Source: Streptomyces erythrochromogenes
Lineage (GTDB): Bacteria; Actinomycetota; Actinomycetes; Streptomycetales; Streptomycetaceae
Assembly: GCF_036170895.1 (NCBI RefSeq)
Contig: NZ_CP108036.1
Location: 5,139,501 to 5,203,500 of the forward strand
Direction of reading: 5' to 3'
Length of the DNA stretch: 64,000 bases
Every line of letters starts with the position of its first letter. Position 1 is the stretch's first letter. The position numbers were made by a program, and so were the translations under genes. Shown here one piece after another: positions 63,077-64,000 of the stretch. The notes under the pieces are model-generated. The model was given only the letters and a program-made list of their open reading frames with translations. It had not been told where the DNA came from and made no database searches.

Positions 63077-63117
63077 TCGGGGACGCTCTCAGGGTTCGTT
63101 CGGGGACGGTCTCAGGG
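63077..63117 (+). repeat. Two direct repeats upstream of the DUF1707 gene
   Basis: Copies of TCGGGGACGCTCTCAGGG (63077-63094) and TCGGGGACGGTCTCAGGG (63100-63117) differ at one base and are spaced by 23 bases, about two helical turns. They lie 46 bases upstream of the gene's leaderless start and may bind a regulator. Confidence 0.5.
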
Positions 63118-63162
63118 GTCGGGACCATACAACTCCCGCACGACGGTGCATAGTCTGGGCGC

Positions 63163-63819
63163 ATGAGTGACGAGCGGCCGGAGAAGCCGTTGCCGGAGTT
63201 GAGGGCGTCGGATGCCGACCGGGACCGGGTGGTGGAGCGTCTTCGGGACGCCGTCGCCGAGGGCCGGCTCGACATGGAGGAGTTCGAGGAGCGGCTGGAG
63301 GCGGCGTACAAGTCCCGTACGTACGCGGAGCTGGAACCCCTGACGGCCGACCTGCCGGCGGCCACGGGTGCGGCGGCGGCCGCGCCGGCGGCGGTGCCGT
63401 CCGGCTCCGCCTGGCCGGGCCGGATCGGCGGGACGGGCTCGTCGTCGCTGGCCGTCGCGGTTATGTCGGGCTTCCAGCGCAAGGGCCGGTGGACGGTCCC
63501 GGCGCGCTTCGACGCGGTGGCGTTCTGGGGCGGTGGCGAGCTGGACCTGCGCGAGGCGGACTTCGCGCAGCGCGAGGTGGTGATCAACTGCGTCGCGATC
63601 ATGGGCGGCATCGAGATCACGGTGCCGCCGGGGGTGGACGTGGACGTACGGGGCTTCGGCTTCATGGGCGCCTTCGACCAGCGCGACAGCCCGGGCCCGA
63701 CGGAGCCGGGTGCTCCGCGGGTGGTGGTGACGGGCTTCGCCTTCTGGGGCGGCGTGGAAGTCAAAATCAAGAAGCCCAAACGCCCGCTGGACGGCCCGTC
63801 CCTCCGCAAGGAGCTCTAA
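63163..63819 (+). CDS. DUF1707 domain protein with LiaF-like C-terminal domain
   Basis: This 218-residue protein starts with a DUF1707 (SHOCT-like) helical module (ELRASDADRDRVVERLRDAV, LDMEEFEERLEAAY, residues ~12-65). After an Ala/Pro linker it has a beta-rich domain of the LiaF/DUF2154 type (FDAVAFWGGGELDLREADFA, INCVAIMGGIEITVPPGVDV). No membrane helix is apparent. A TAGTCT box 6 bases before the ATG and no ribosome-binding site predict a leaderless mRNA. Function unknown; envelope-stress sensing in relatives is weak evidence. Confidence 0.87.
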   Translation: MSDERPEKPLPELRASDADRDRVVERLRDAVAEGRLDMEEFEERLEAAYKSRTYAELEPLTADLPAATGAAAAAPAAVPSGSAWPGRIGGTGSSSLAVAVMSGFQRKGRWTVPARFDAVAFWGGGELDLREADFAQREVVINCVAIMGGIEITVPPGVDVDVRGFGFMGAFDQRDSPGPTEPGAPRVVVTGFAFWGGVEVKIKKPKRPLDGPSLRKEL

Positions 63820-64000
63820 CCCTCCGGGTGCCCTTCGGCTCCCGCCGGGGTGGCCGGGTTGTGGCGGGGTGGGTTCGGCGCGGCCGGGTGGAACGGTTCG
63901 GCTCCGGCCGGGTTGGGCGGTTTGCGTGGGGCCGGATGGGTCGGGTGGGGCGGTGCCCCGCCGGAGTGTCTCCTCGGCTCGGCGCGTGCCAGGTGGCTCC
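63820..64000. other. G-rich noncoding end of window
   Basis: The last 181 bases are rich in GGGTTGGGCGG, GGCCGGGTTGT and GGTTCGG repeats on the + strand. No gene, promoter or terminator could be assigned. A gene may begin beyond the window. Confidence 0.4.

Overview
The window is chromosomal DNA of a Streptomyces (or very close actinomycete). The base composition is strongly GC-rich and coding frames use G/C at third positions. GTG and TTG starts and ATGA/TGATG stop-start overlaps are common. Marker genes fit: an SsgA-like sporulation protein, DasR-type operators beside GlcNAc PTS genes, a large modular penicillin-binding protein, and the gene order helicase / malic enzyme / HU / murA. From memory, much of the order (malic enzyme-hup-murA, hppD with its Lrp gene, ssgG, nagE2-nagE1-nagF-rph) matches the SCO2952 to SCO2900 stretch of S. 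coelicolor in reverse.

Layout. 1-5953: end of a superfamily-1 helicase, malic enzyme with a long structured upstream region, HU, murA (reverse), AlgH/YqgE and a DUF3039 protein. 6121-13593: a GH20 hexosaminidase, then a three-gene molybdenum hydroxylase operon. Its FeS subunit has a ~535-residue low-complexity extension and its Mo subunit lacks the usual catalytic Glu. 13725-20167: an apparent accessory island with WXG/ESX-like proteins, a mycosin-type subtilase, a DUF6571-like helical protein and a lipoprotein, but no secretion ATPase. 20438-24449: MFS pump, RHH/Doc toxin-antitoxin pair, DEAD/DEAH helicase. 24799-30239: IclR regulator, Lon-like protease, MFS pump with an ArsR regulator and a clear operator, and Lrp regulator divergent from 4-hydroxyphenylpyruvate dioxygenase. 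30441-36996: TPR protein, glycolate-oxidase-like flavoprotein, ssgG, two RDD membrane proteins, a small membrane protein. 37415-43438: secreted M6 protease, nicotinamidase, nicotinate phosphoribosyltransferase, clpS and DUF2017. 43757-47260: amino-acid permease, then a JAMM protease, a cysteine-rich leader peptide, a CysO-like sulfur carrier and CysM. 47411-49127: a frameshifted DUF488 gene, a membrane protein and an MBL hydrolase. 49232-54524: the GlcNAc PTS genes with dre operators, rph, a lipoprotein and rdgB. 54616-57694: tRNA-Leu(UAG), an HNH protein with repeated SHF modules, Bcp, DUF3618, a stand-alone GroES-like protein, and a guanidinium exporter under a guanidine-III riboswitch. 57739-63819: a class A PBP, a three-gene ABC-2 exporter and a DUF1707 protein. 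The window ends in G-rich noncoding DNA.

How the genes work together. The JAMM protease, sulfur carrier and CysM form the CysO-dependent cysteine route, and a Cys-rich leader peptide can gate it. The IclR, Lrp and dioxygenase genes form the tyrosine-degradation control circuit. nagE1, nagE2 and nagF form one GlcNAc uptake system under DasR. PncA and PncB form the NAD salvage step. Many starts lie only 6-7 bases beyond a TANNNT box, which predicts widespread leaderless transcription.

The most unusual items are the Glu-less molybdenum hydroxylase with its giant disordered subunit, the secretion-like island without a motor, the CysO protein ending in GG plus two residues, the 21-bp repeat running through and beyond the stop codon of the glycolate-oxidase-like gene, and the SHF-repeat HNH protein beside the tRNA.
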